From contig JARWBI010000002.1 in NCBI GenBank assembly GCA_029846755.1, positions 248,001 through 312,000 on the forward strand: 64,000 bases of DNA. Reading direction: 5' to 3'. The position numbers and the translations under genes are program-made. The stretch comes from Falsirhodobacter flavus. Lineage in GTDB: Bacteria > Pseudomonadota > Alphaproteobacteria > Rhodobacterales > Rhodobacteraceae. The notes under the pieces were generated by a model. That model did no database searches, was not told the origin of the DNA, and worked only from the letters and a program-made list of their open reading frames with translations. This document shows positions 24,387 to 32,345 of this stretch, in pieces (positions within the stretch are counted from its first letter, which is position 1; every line of letters begins with the position of its first letter).

Positions 24387-24845
24387 TCAGGCAATCTCGA
24401 AGATGGCTTCGATTTCGACCGCGACGCCAAAGGGCAGGCTGGCCGCGGAAACGGCCGAACGCGCATGGCGGCCCTTGTCACCCAGCACTTCGACCAGGAA
24501 ATCGGACGCGCCGTTGATGACCTTGGGCTGGTCGGTGAAGTCCGGGGTGGAGTTCACGAAGCCCACCAGCTTCACCACCCGCACCAGCCGCTCCAGATCC
24601 CCGCCCGTCGCGCGTTTCAGCTGCGACAGCAGGCTGATGGCGCAGCGTTTTGCTGCAGCCGCACCCGCATCGATGTCCAGCGTGTCGCCCAGCTTGCCGG
24701 TGACAAGCCCGCTCTCGTTCTGCGAAATCTGGCCCGAGACATGCACGAGGTTCCCCGTGACGACGAAGGGCACATAGTTTGCAGCAGGTGCGGGCGCGTC
24801 GGGCAGGGTCACGCCAAGTTCGGCAAGGCGGCTTTCAATGGTCAT
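24387..24845 (-). CDS. RidA/YjgF family protein (LPS-type subgroup)
   Basis: A 152-residue member of the RidA/YER057c/UK114 superfamily. RidA hydrolyses reactive enamine/imine intermediates made by PLP enzymes. The sequence VTGNLVHVSGQISQNESGLVTGKLG and RCAISLLSQLKRATGGDLERLVRVVKLVGFVNSTPDF place it in the longer YjgH/endoribonuclease L-PSP subgroup, ending in GVAVEIEAIFE. The canonical RidA arginine near the C-terminus is not in its usual context, so imine deaminase activity is uncertain. ATG 24845 has AAGGAG 6 bases upstream. Confidence 0.9.
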   Translation of the reverse strand: MTIESRLAELGVTLPDAPAPAANYVPFVVTGNLVHVSGQISQNESGLVTGKLGDTLDIDAGAAAAKRCAISLLSQLKRATGGDLERLVRVVKLVGFVNSTPDFTDQPKVINGASDFLVEVLGDKGRHARSAVSAASLPFGVAVEIEAIFEIA

Positions 24846-24894
24846 CGTCATCTCCTTGTTGCGGCGGCGACGCTAGCGCGGCCCCCGCGCGGCT

Positions 24895-26181
24895 TCAACT
24901 CTCGCGCATCGCGCGGGCGAAGTAATCGCTCAGCGGTTTGACCAGATAGGCGAGCGGCGTGCGCTGTCCCGTCTGGATGAAGCTTTCGACCGGCATGCCG
25001 GGGATCAGGACCAGATCGGTCAGCTTCTCCACCTCGCCCTCGTTCGGCACGATCTCGGCCCGGTAATAGCTTTGGCCGGTCTGCTCGTCCGTCAGCGCGT
25101 CGGCCGAGACGAAGACCACATGCCCATCCAGTTCCGGCGTGGTGCGCGAGGGGAAGGCGGAAAAGACCAGCCGCACCGCCTGCCCTGGATGCACTTCATC
25201 GACATGGATCGTCGGGATCTGCGAGGTGATGACCAGCGGGCGGTCCTGCGGGATCAGATACAGAACCGGATCGGCGGCACGTAGCACCGCGCGCGGCGTC
25301 GTGACCGCAAGGTTCAGCACGATGCCCGACACGGGGGCGCGGATCTCCAGCCGGGTCAGACGCTGCTTCAACGCGCGGCGGCGTTCGACCAGTTCCAGCT
25401 CCTGATAGGCGAAGTCGCGCAGCTGGGTGATCGCCTCTTCTCGCCGGGCGGAACCGAGGCGCAGGATCTCGATCTCGGTTTCGGTGATGCGGGTTTCGGA
25501 TTCGGCGCGGCTGGCGGTCAGCGATCCGACCTCGCCCGAAAGACGCGCCTGTTCGCGTTGCAGCGCCAGCACGCGCGACACTTCGGCAAGGCCGCGTTCA
25601 TAAAGCCCCTGCTGCGCCGACAGTTCCTGCTGGATGAGCGTAAGCTGGATCGCAAGCGCCGCCTTCTGTGCGTCGATCCCGTCGATCTGGCTGCGGGTCT
25701 GGTCGATGCGGCGGCCGAGCTGGTCCACCTGCTGCGCGAGCGTGGCACGGCGGGACTCGAACAGCTTCACCTGCCCGTCCATCAGCTCGCGCACCTCGGG
25801 CCGGTTTTCCGCAATCAGTTCCAGATCGGGCAGGAAGGCGACCTCGGCCTCGTCCCGCTCGGCCTCCAGCCGTCCGCGGCGGGCCTGCAACTCGAACAAC
25901 TGCCCCTCAACGATGGCCAGTTCCGACGAAAGGTCCGATCCGTCCAGCGCGACCAGAAGATCGCCCGCTTGGACCGATTGCCCTTCGATCACCGCGATCT
26001 GTTCGACCACGCCGCCATCGGGATGCTGCACGATCTGGCGGTTCTGCTGCACCTGTATCTGCCCCGGCGCCACGATGGCCCCCGCCAGATGCGAGACCGA
26101 CGCCCAGACCCCGAAGCCGCCCAGCAGCAGCGCCAACGTGACACCCCCCAGAAGCAGCGGACCCTTTGCCGACCAATTCAT
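24895..26181 (-). CDS. HlyD family type I secretion periplasmic adaptor
   Basis: A 428-residue membrane fusion protein. A short cytoplasmic start and one membrane segment (about 8-29, PLLLGGVTLALLLGGFGVWAS) anchor it. The lipoyl half-motif follows (QNRQIVQHPDGGVVEQIAVIEGQSVQAGDLLVALD is the standard HlyD/PrtE signature region), then a long alpha-helical coiled-coil hairpin (about 95-265) and the beta-barrel end with AVRLVFSAFPSRTTPELDGHV and LIPGMPVESFIQTG. It links the inner-membrane ABC exporter to an outer-membrane TolC-type channel, which is not encoded nearby. It overlaps the ABC gene by 4 bases. Confidence 0.93.
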   Translation of the reverse strand: MNWSAKGPLLLGGVTLALLLGGFGVWASVSHLAGAIVAPGQIQVQQNRQIVQHPDGGVVEQIAVIEGQSVQAGDLLVALDGSDLSSELAIVEGQLFELQARRGRLEAERDEAEVAFLPDLELIAENRPEVRELMDGQVKLFESRRATLAQQVDQLGRRIDQTRSQIDGIDAQKAALAIQLTLIQQELSAQQGLYERGLAEVSRVLALQREQARLSGEVGSLTASRAESETRITETEIEILRLGSARREEAITQLRDFAYQELELVERRRALKQRLTRLEIRAPVSGIVLNLAVTTPRAVLRAADPVLYLIPQDRPLVITSQIPTIHVDEVHPGQAVRLVFSAFPSRTTPELDGHVVFVSADALTDEQTGQSYYRAEIVPNEGEVEKLTDLVLIPGMPVESFIQTGQRTPLAYLVKPLSDYFARAMRES

Positions 26182-27905
26182 GCCGCACCCCCCGGACGCA
26201 CCAGATCGGTGTGGTTCTTCACCACCTCGCGCAGGACCGCATCGCGCAGGCCAAAGGCGCGGCGGGTGCCTTCCTCCATCACCAGAAGCAGATCGCACTC
26301 CTGAATCGCCGCCGGGCGGTGCGCCATGATAAGCACCGCGCCCCCCGCGTCCTTGACGGAACGGATCGCGGCGTTCAGCGCCATCGACCCTTCGTTGTCC
26401 AGATTCGAGTTTGGCTCGTCCAGCACCAGAAACACCGGATCGCCATACATCGCCCGCGCCAGCCCGATGCGCTGGACCTGCCCGCCGGAAAGCCGCCCGC
26501 CCAAGGCGGACACGCGCGAATCGTAGCCGTCGGGCAGACGCAGGATCATGTCATGCGCCGCCGCCTTCTTCGCCGCCTCGACCACCTTGGCGGGGTTCGC
26601 CCCGTCCTGAAGGCGGGCAATGTTTTCCGCGATCGTTCCCTCGAACAACGTCACCCGCTGCGGAAGATAGCCGATATAGCTGCCCAGCACGTCCGGGTCG
26701 TATTGGTCCAGCGTCGCGCCATCCAGCCGGATCTTGCCCGCCGCCGGGTTCCACACCCCGATCAGCGCGCGTGCGAGCGAGGATTTCCCAGACCCCGACG
26801 GCCCGATCACGCCCAAGGCCTGCCCCGGCTGCATCCCGAAGCTGACGGAACGCAGCACCGGCGTCTGGCTTCCGGGCGGCACCACGGTCAGCCCTTGCAC
26901 GTCCAGCACGGCCTTTGGGCGCGGCAGGGCGGTGCGCGGCACCTCGGCCGGCTGGCGGGACAAGAGGCGGGTCAGACGGTTCCACCCCTCGCGCCCGCGG
27001 CTGACGGTCGCCCATTGGCCGATGGCCGATTCGATGGGGGCCAGCGCGCGGCCCATCATGATGGAACTCGCGATCATCACCCCCGCGCTCAGCCCGTCGG
27101 TCAGCACCAGATAGGCGCCAAGGCCCAGCATCGCCGATTGCAGGATCATCCGCAGCGTCTTGGTCAGGGTGCTGAAGCCCCCCGTCACATCCGCCGCGCG
27201 CACGCCCTGCGCCAGCGCCTCGGCCCGCGCGACCTGCCAGCGGCGAAAGCCCGCAGATGTCATGCCCAGCGCCTGAATCGCCTCGGATTCGGCCTTCAGG
27301 TTCTCGGCTATCCTTTCAGCCTGAATGCCCAGCATGGATGCACGCTGCATCGGCGCGTCGGACATGCGCTGGTTCAGCAACGTCACGACGACCAGAACCG
27401 CGCCGCCCCCCACTGCCAGCCAGCCCAGCGCCGGATGGAACAGGAACACGGCGGCGGCAAAGATCGGCGTCCATGGCAGATCGAACAGCGCCAGCAGCAC
27501 GGGCGAACCCCAAAGCCGCTGCACCGATTCCAGATCGCGCTGCGCCGCGATGGCACTGCCGTCCCCCGGTGCCAGCGACAGCCTGCGCATGGCGGCGCGA
27601 AACACCCGCAGATCCAGCCGATCCTGAAACCCGGCACCGATTCGCGCCATGATCCGCCCGCGCGCGTAATCCAGAATGCCCATCGCGATGAACATTCCCG
27701 CCGCGATCAGCGACAGCGCGACCAGCGTCTCTTCGGACCGGCTGGCCAGCACGCGGTCATAGACCTGCAACATGTAAAGCGGCCCGGTCAGCATCAGCAG
27801 ATTGGTGAAAACCGAGAAAAGCAGGACGGATAACAGCAATCCGCGCGACACTTTGCGTGCCTTCTGCAACTCCTGCCGTCCGGCCCTGAGGTCTTCTTGA
27901 TCCAT
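26178..27905 (-). CDS. Type I secretion system permease/ATPase (PrtD family)
   Basis: A 575-residue ABC exporter half-transporter. Six membrane helices fill about residues 20-300 (TNLLMLTGPLYMLQVYDRVL is the PrtD-type first helix). The nucleotide-binding domain carries Walker A GPSGSGKSSLAR, Q-loop YLPQRVTLFEGT, signature RLSGGQVQRIGLARAM, Walker B FLVLDEPNSNLD and H-loop IMAHRP. No C39 peptidase domain, so substrates would keep a C-terminal secretion signal. It leads the leftward operon with the adaptor. No RTX or other substrate gene is next to it. ATG 27905 gives MDQEDL; a start 9 codons upstream is possible but has no ribosome site. Confidence 0.93.
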   Translation of the reverse strand: MDQEDLRAGRQELQKARKVSRGLLLSVLLFSVFTNLLMLTGPLYMLQVYDRVLASRSEETLVALSLIAAGMFIAMGILDYARGRIMARIGAGFQDRLDLRVFRAAMRRLSLAPGDGSAIAAQRDLESVQRLWGSPVLLALFDLPWTPIFAAAVFLFHPALGWLAVGGGAVLVVVTLLNQRMSDAPMQRASMLGIQAERIAENLKAESEAIQALGMTSAGFRRWQVARAEALAQGVRAADVTGGFSTLTKTLRMILQSAMLGLGAYLVLTDGLSAGVMIASSIMMGRALAPIESAIGQWATVSRGREGWNRLTRLLSRQPAEVPRTALPRPKAVLDVQGLTVVPPGSQTPVLRSVSFGMQPGQALGVIGPSGSGKSSLARALIGVWNPAAGKIRLDGATLDQYDPDVLGSYIGYLPQRVTLFEGTIAENIARLQDGANPAKVVEAAKKAAAHDMILRLPDGYDSRVSALGGRLSGGQVQRIGLARAMYGDPVFLVLDEPNSNLDNEGSMALNAAIRSVKDAGGAVLIMAHRPAAIQECDLLLVMEEGTRRAFGLRDAVLREVVKNHTDLVRPGGAA

Positions 27906-27930
27906 AGCGCCCGCTTCTATCCGAGGGATC

Positions 27931-27948
27931 ATGTCACTGGCGTGACAT
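27931..27948. promoter_or_regulatory. Perfect palindrome, candidate operator of the type I secretion operon
   Basis: ATGTCAC and GTGACAT (27931-27937 and 27942-27948) are perfect 7-base arms around a 4-base centre. The site lies 26 bases upstream of the ABC exporter start and 95 bases before mlaA. A dimeric repressor or activator site is likely; I cannot assign the regulator. Confidence 0.5.
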
Positions 27949-28043
27949 CCTTCCCCGTTGTCATTCCCGTCCCGAAGGCATTAAGGCTTGCCTTCAATTG
28001 GATAACATTATGTTGACCTTTCGGGCCAGTAAGGACGGGGACG

Positions 28044-28856
28044 ATGATGGCATCAGGACATGCGGCGCTTCGCGCGGTATCGAAAATCGGCGCGGCGGCC
28101 AGCCTTCTGGCGCTTGCCGCCTGCGGCACGGCCCCGGTCCAGACCGGCACGAACGATCCGCAGGAACAGGTGAACCGCGAACGGCACGAGTTCAACAAGC
28201 GCTTCGACACGGCGCTGGTGAAGCCCGTCTCGCAGGGCTATGGCCGCGTTGTGCCCGGCCCGGTGCGGACGGGGGTGAATAATTTCGCCGACAACCTCGA
28301 CCTGCCCGGCGACGCGCTGAACGGCGTGTTTCAGGGCCGCCCCGTCGCCGCGCTGGAGAATACGGCCCGCTTCGTCGTCAACTCCACCATCGGCATCCTG
28401 GGGATCTTCGATCCGGCCAGCTCCATGGGCCTGCGCGGCAAGCCGACCGATTTCGGCGAGACGCTTTACACCTGGGGCGTGGGCGAGGGGCAATATGTCG
28501 AACACCCGTTCTTCGGCCCGTCCACGGAACGCGATACCTATGGCGCCATCGTCGATTACGCGACGAACCCGGTCCGCCTTCTGATCCCCTCGCCGGAACG
28601 AAGCATCGGCACCGTGGCCGAGGGCGGCTCAAAACTTGGTGATCGCTACGACTATTCCGACACCATCGACAGCGTCCTATATGAAAGCGCGGACAGCTAT
28701 GCGCAGACGCGGCTGCTCTACCTCCAGAACCGGCGCCATGCGCTGGGCGGGGGCGGCGAGGCTTCGGGGGACGATTTCATCGACCCCTATGCCGATGCCG
28801 GGGATGCCGCGCCTGCCGATTTCATTGACCCGTACGAGGATAGCAATGCCCAGTGA
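28044..28856 (+). CDS. mlaA: MlaA/VacJ family lipoprotein
   Basis: A 270-residue outer-membrane lipoprotein of the Mla system, which removes misplaced phospholipids from the outer leaflet. The lipobox is LLALAAC with C27. The MlaA signature runs through NRERHEFNKRFDTALVKPVS, GVNNFADNLDLPGDALNGVFQG, TARFVVNSTIGILGIFDPAS and DFGETLYTWGVGEGQYVEHPFFGPST. The tail holds a repeated DFIDPY motif (at about residues 250 and 263) in an acidic stretch. The last 11 bases overlap mlaC. The MlaFEDB transporter genes are elsewhere. Confidence 0.93.
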   Translation: MMASGHAALRAVSKIGAAASLLALAACGTAPVQTGTNDPQEQVNRERHEFNKRFDTALVKPVSQGYGRVVPGPVRTGVNNFADNLDLPGDALNGVFQGRPVAALENTARFVVNSTIGILGIFDPASSMGLRGKPTDFGETLYTWGVGEGQYVEHPFFGPSTERDTYGAIVDYATNPVRLLIPSPERSIGTVAEGGSKLGDRYDYSDTIDSVLYESADSYAQTRLLYLQNRRHALGGGGEASGDDFIDPYADAGDAAPADFIDPYEDSNAQ

Positions 28857-29466
28857 CATTTCCTTCGCAGCACCGCTGAACCGCCGCGCCTTTGGCGGCA
28901 TCCTTCTGGCGGGCGGCATGGCGCTGGCCCTGCCCCGCGCATCCCATGCCCAAAGCGCCGATGCGGCCCGCCAGTTGGTGACCAGCGCCGTGGGCGAGGT
29001 GAACCGCATCATCGCGTCCGGCCAGTCTGAATCGGCAATGCTGGGCGCGTTCGAACGTGTGTTCGCCAATTACGCCGACGTTCCGACCATCGCGCGTTCG
29101 ACCCTGGGCGTCGCCGCGCGTCAGGCCTCGCAGGCGCAGCTTGCAGCTTATACGCAGGCCTATCAGGGCTATGTCAGCCGCAAATACGGTCGCCGCTTCC
29201 GCGAATTCGCGGGCGGGCAGATCGAGGTGACTAGCGTGCAACCGCTGAAAAGCTACTTCGAGGTCGTCTCGACCGCCTATCTGCGCAACAAGAACCCGGC
29301 CGATGTGCGCTGGCACGTCTCGCAGAAGGGCGGTCAGCCGAAGTTCTTCAACATCATCATCGAGGGTGTGAACATGCTCGCCTCGGAACGGACCGAGGTT
29401 CAGGCGATCCTCGATCAAAACCGGGGCAATATCGACGCGCTGACGCAGGCGCTGTCGCGCGCCTGA
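28846..29466 (+). CDS. mlaC: MlaC/Ttg2D family periplasmic phospholipid-binding protein
   Basis: A 206-residue protein that ferries phospholipid between MlaA and the inner-membrane Mla complex. The N-terminus LNRRAFGGILLAGGMALALPRASHA looks like a twin-arginine signal peptide (RRAF then a hydrophobic run and an AxA site). The mature part has FERVFANYADVPTIARSTLG, YTQAYQGYVSRKYGRRFREF and DVRWHVSQKGGQPKFFNIIIEGVNML, the standard MlaC features. ATG 28846 lies within the mlaA end, giving an 11-base overlap. A strong terminator follows. Confidence 0.92.
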   Translation: MPSDISFAAPLNRRAFGGILLAGGMALALPRASHAQSADAARQLVTSAVGEVNRIIASGQSESAMLGAFERVFANYADVPTIARSTLGVAARQASQAQLAAYTQAYQGYVSRKYGRRFREFAGGQIEVTSVQPLKSYFEVVSTAYLRNKNPADVRWHVSQKGGQPKFFNIIIEGVNMLASERTEVQAILDQNRGNIDALTQALSRA

Positions 29467-29485
29467 TCCCGACGACACGAAAAGA

Positions 29486-29513
29486 AAAGGCCCCGCAACC
29501 GCGGGGCCTTTTT
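29486..29513. terminator. Bidirectional rho-independent terminator
   Basis: An 11-bp perfect stem (29486-29496 with 29501-29511), tetraloop AACC, A-rich before and T-rich after. It closes both mlaC and the convergent penicillin-binding protein gene, whose stop codon abuts it. Confidence 0.93.
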
Positions 29514-31735
29514 CAGTTTCCGAAGGCGCCCAGCACATCGCGCAGGATACGCTCGGCCATGTCGGGCTGTTCGCGGCGGGGCTGCTGCGCCAGTTGCGGG
29601 TCCTGCGATTCCGGCAAAGGCGTGCCGTTCAGGTCCGTCACAGGCACGTTGGTCGGGGCCTGCGGCGGGGTGCGCGGCGCGGGAACGATCTTGCGCAGCG
29701 GCGTGGCAGGCAGGCCTTCCTCGACCCGGACCATCACCTCGCGCCAGATGTCGGCGGGAATGCCGCCGCCCGTCACCCCGGTCAGCGGGGTGTTGTCGTC
29801 ATAGCCCATCCAAACGCCGGTGACGTAATCGGCGGTGAAGCCGACGAACCACGCATCGCGGGCGGCCTGGGTCGTGCCGGTCTTGCCAGCCGCCTCGCGG
29901 TCAGGCAGACGCGCGCGCCCCCCGGTGCCCGAATTGATGACCTCGGTCATCATGTAGGTCAGAAGCTGCGCGGCCTCTTCCGAGATCACGCGCTGCTCGA
30001 TCCCGCCTTCCTGCCCCATCAGCGGCTGATCGTCGCCCTGAAGGCGCAACTCGGTCAGGCCATAGGGCCGCACGGCCGATCCGCCGTTCAGGATGCCCGC
30101 ATAGGCGCCCGTCATCTCCAGCAGGGTCGATTCCGATACGCCCAGCGCCAGCGAGGGGCTGTTCACAAGGTTGTTGCGGATGCCGAATTCCGAGGCGACG
30201 CGGATGACCTCGTCCCGGCCCACGTTTTCCGACACGCGCACGGCGGGGATGTTCAGCGACTGTTTCAGCGCCGTCGTCAGCGTCACGATGCCATGGAACC
30301 GGCGGTCATAGTTCGACGGCGACCACGGTCCCGATCCGGGGATGTTCAGCGTGAAGGGCGCATCCTCGACGAAGTCGGCGGGGCTGTACCCCTTGTTCAT
30401 CGCGGCGGCATAGACGAAGGGCTTGAACGCCGACCCCGTCTGGCGCAGCGCCTGCGTCGCGCGGTTGAACGATCCCGCCGCCGCGATGGCGCGCCCGCCG
30501 ACCATGCCGCGCACCGCGCCATCCGCCGACATCACCACCACCGCCGTCTGGGCCTTGGACCCTTCGCGCAGCTTTTCGGAAAAGACCTTGTCCACGGCTT
30601 CTTCCGCCGCGCGCTGAATGCGCTGGTCCATCGTGGTGCGGATGATGACATCCTCGGTCGTGTCGCGGGTCAGGAAGGACGGCCCCGCCTCCATCACCCA
30701 GTCGGCGAAATAGCCGCCCGAACGGCTTTGCGCCGCCTCCGACAGCCGCGCGGGATTGGCAACGGCATCCTGCGCCTCGGCATCGGTCAGGTATCCCTGA
30801 TCGTGCATCAATCCGATGATGAGGTTCGCACGGCTGGTCGCGCGTTCAAGGTTATTCGTCGGCGCGTAATAGGACGGCGCCTTCAGCAGCCCCGCCAGCA
30901 TCGCGGCTTCCGCCGGGTTCACCTCGGCCGCCGATTTGCCGAAATACCGCTGCGACGCGGCCTCGAAGCCGCGCGCGCCCGCCCCCAGATAGGCGCGGTT
31001 GAAATAGATCGTCAGTATCTCGGCCTTGGAATACTTCATCTCCATCGCCAGCGCGAAGGGGACTTCCTTGATCTTGCGCCAGACGCCGCCCTTGCGGCAG
31101 TCAGCCTCATATTCTGCCTCGTTCTTCCAGGCCGACGCGTCGTATTCCACGCCAAGGCACAGCAGCTTGGCCACCTGCTGGGTGATGGTGGACCCGCCGT
31201 TGCCCTCAAGCGCACCGCGCCCTTCGGTCATGTTGATCTTGATGGCCGAGGCGATGCCGCGCGGGCTGACGCCGACATGGTTGTAGAAACGCCGATCCTC
31301 GGTTGCGATCACCGCATCGCGCAGGTTCTCGGAAACCTTGTCCGAGGTCATGTTGCCACCGAAGGTTTCCCCCCGCCAGGCGAACACGTCGCCGTTGCGG
31401 TCCAGAAGCGTGACGGACCCGCGCGCGCGGCCATCCAGAAGTTCGGTCACCTCGGGCAGACGGGACATGAAATAGAAGGTCGATCCGCCGACGATCAGCG
31501 CCAGCACCAGCGCGCCGCGCCATGCGACGCCCCAGATGACCCGGCGGATCAGGGTGAAGATGCCGACGATCAGCGCAACCAGCGGATTGCGCGGCCGTTG
31601 CGGCTTGCGCGGGGGTTGCCGCCGGGGGGGCTGCTTGCCACCACCACCGCCGCCGCGCCCATTGCCGCCCGTCTTGGGCGAGGAAAAATTACGCCGATCC
31701 GCCACCAGTGGCGTCCGCTTGCCCGAACCGCTCAT
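29513..31735 (-). CDS. Class A penicillin-binding protein (PBP1A family)
   Basis: A 740-residue bifunctional peptidoglycan synthase. A basic Gly/Pro/Arg-rich cytoplasmic tail (1-70) leads to one membrane helix (about 85-110). The glycosyltransferase domain has AVIATEDRRFYNHVGV (catalytic Glu), GGSTITQQVAKLLCLG and RKIKEVPFALAMEMKYSKAEIL. The transpeptidase domain has the serine in ALRQTGSAFKPFVYA, SLN, and AAGKTGTTQAARDAWFVGF. An OB-like linker is not obvious. The C-terminus is Pro/Gln-rich. ATG 31735 (MSGSGKRTPLVADRR) fits relatives and has an AGGCGGA upstream; ATG 31765 is an alternative. Key target of beta-lactams. Confidence 0.93.
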   Translation of the reverse strand: MSGSGKRTPLVADRRNFSSPKTGGNGRGGGGGGKQPPRRQPPRKPQRPRNPLVALIVGIFTLIRRVIWGVAWRGALVLALIVGGSTFYFMSRLPEVTELLDGRARGSVTLLDRNGDVFAWRGETFGGNMTSDKVSENLRDAVIATEDRRFYNHVGVSPRGIASAIKINMTEGRGALEGNGGSTITQQVAKLLCLGVEYDASAWKNEAEYEADCRKGGVWRKIKEVPFALAMEMKYSKAEILTIYFNRAYLGAGARGFEAASQRYFGKSAAEVNPAEAAMLAGLLKAPSYYAPTNNLERATSRANLIIGLMHDQGYLTDAEAQDAVANPARLSEAAQSRSGGYFADWVMEAGPSFLTRDTTEDVIIRTTMDQRIQRAAEEAVDKVFSEKLREGSKAQTAVVVMSADGAVRGMVGGRAIAAAGSFNRATQALRQTGSAFKPFVYAAAMNKGYSPADFVEDAPFTLNIPGSGPWSPSNYDRRFHGIVTLTTALKQSLNIPAVRVSENVGRDEVIRVASEFGIRNNLVNSPSLALGVSESTLLEMTGAYAGILNGGSAVRPYGLTELRLQGDDQPLMGQEGGIEQRVISEEAAQLLTYMMTEVINSGTGGRARLPDREAAGKTGTTQAARDAWFVGFTADYVTGVWMGYDDNTPLTGVTGGGIPADIWREVMVRVEEGLPATPLRKIVPAPRTPPQAPTNVPVTDLNGTPLPESQDPQLAQQPRREQPDMAERILRDVLGAFGN

Positions 31736-31984
31736 TCCGCCTGCCCGTTTTGTTTTGGCGACCATAACCGGAACGCGCGCGGATGTGGAGGACAACCCTG
31801 CGTGAGCCTGATCTTCAAGTCGCGCATTTTTTGGGCGATGCCCATGCAATGTGCAAAAATTCGTGCAGAACCCATTCCACACCCTGCCTGAAACATGGGC
31901 GAAACGTTGCCGAAGCCCGCGAATCCCCGCCTTGTCGGGCCAAGGCACCCGGCTGGGGCCGCCTGCCAAACAAGGGGATGCACG

Positions 31985-32323
31985 GTGAAACTCATCATTG
32001 CAGCGATCAAGCCGTTCAAGCTGGAGGAGGTCCGCGAGGCGCTGACCACCATCGGCGTGCGCGGCATGATGGTGACGGAGATCAAGGGCTTCGGGTCGCA
32101 GTCGGGGCATACGGAAATCTATCGCGGGGCGGAATACGCCGTGAACTTCGTGCCGAAGGTCCGGCTGGAGATCGTGGTCGCCGACGCGCTGGCCGAAACG
32201 GTGGTGGAAACCATCCGCTCGACCGCCAAGACCGACAAGATCGGCGACGGCAAGATCTTCGTGCTGGACGTCGAACACGCGGTCCGCGTGCGCACCGGCG
32301 AAATCAACGACGATGCGCTGTGA
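31985..32323 (+). CDS. glnK: P-II nitrogen regulatory protein
   Basis: A 112-residue trimeric signal protein that senses 2-oxoglutarate, ATP/ADP and, by uridylylation, glutamine. The T-loop tyrosine is Y51 in HTEIYRGAEYAVNF, and the nucleotide motifs are TEIKGFG and KTDKIGDGKIFVLDVE with the C-terminal VRVRTGE. GTG at 31985, after AAGGGG, yields the invariant MKLIIAAIKPFKL start. It stands 22 bases before amtB, the classic glnK-amtB pair, where it blocks the ammonium channel under nitrogen surplus. glnB could be named instead, but the amtB linkage points to glnK. Confidence 0.95.
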   Translation: MKLIIAAIKPFKLEEVREALTTIGVRGMMVTEIKGFGSQSGHTEIYRGAEYAVNFVPKVRLEIVVADALAETVVETIRSTAKTDKIGDGKIFVLDVEHAVRVRTGEINDDAL

Positions 32324-32345
32324 CCGCGCAGGGGGAATTGGGACA

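Noticed and set aside
27972-27995. Second inverted repeat (GAAGGCA with TGCCTTC) before mlaA
   Set aside because: Short arms with an 8-base loop and no T tract; too weak to call an operator or terminator beside the perfect palindrome nearby.
31840-31900. Possible NtrC site upstream of glnK (repeated GTGCA near 31850-31872)
   Set aside because: The two GTGCA copies form a direct repeat, not the inverted TGCAC-N7-GTGCA arrangement, and no acceptable -24/-12 sigma-54 promoter is seen downstream.
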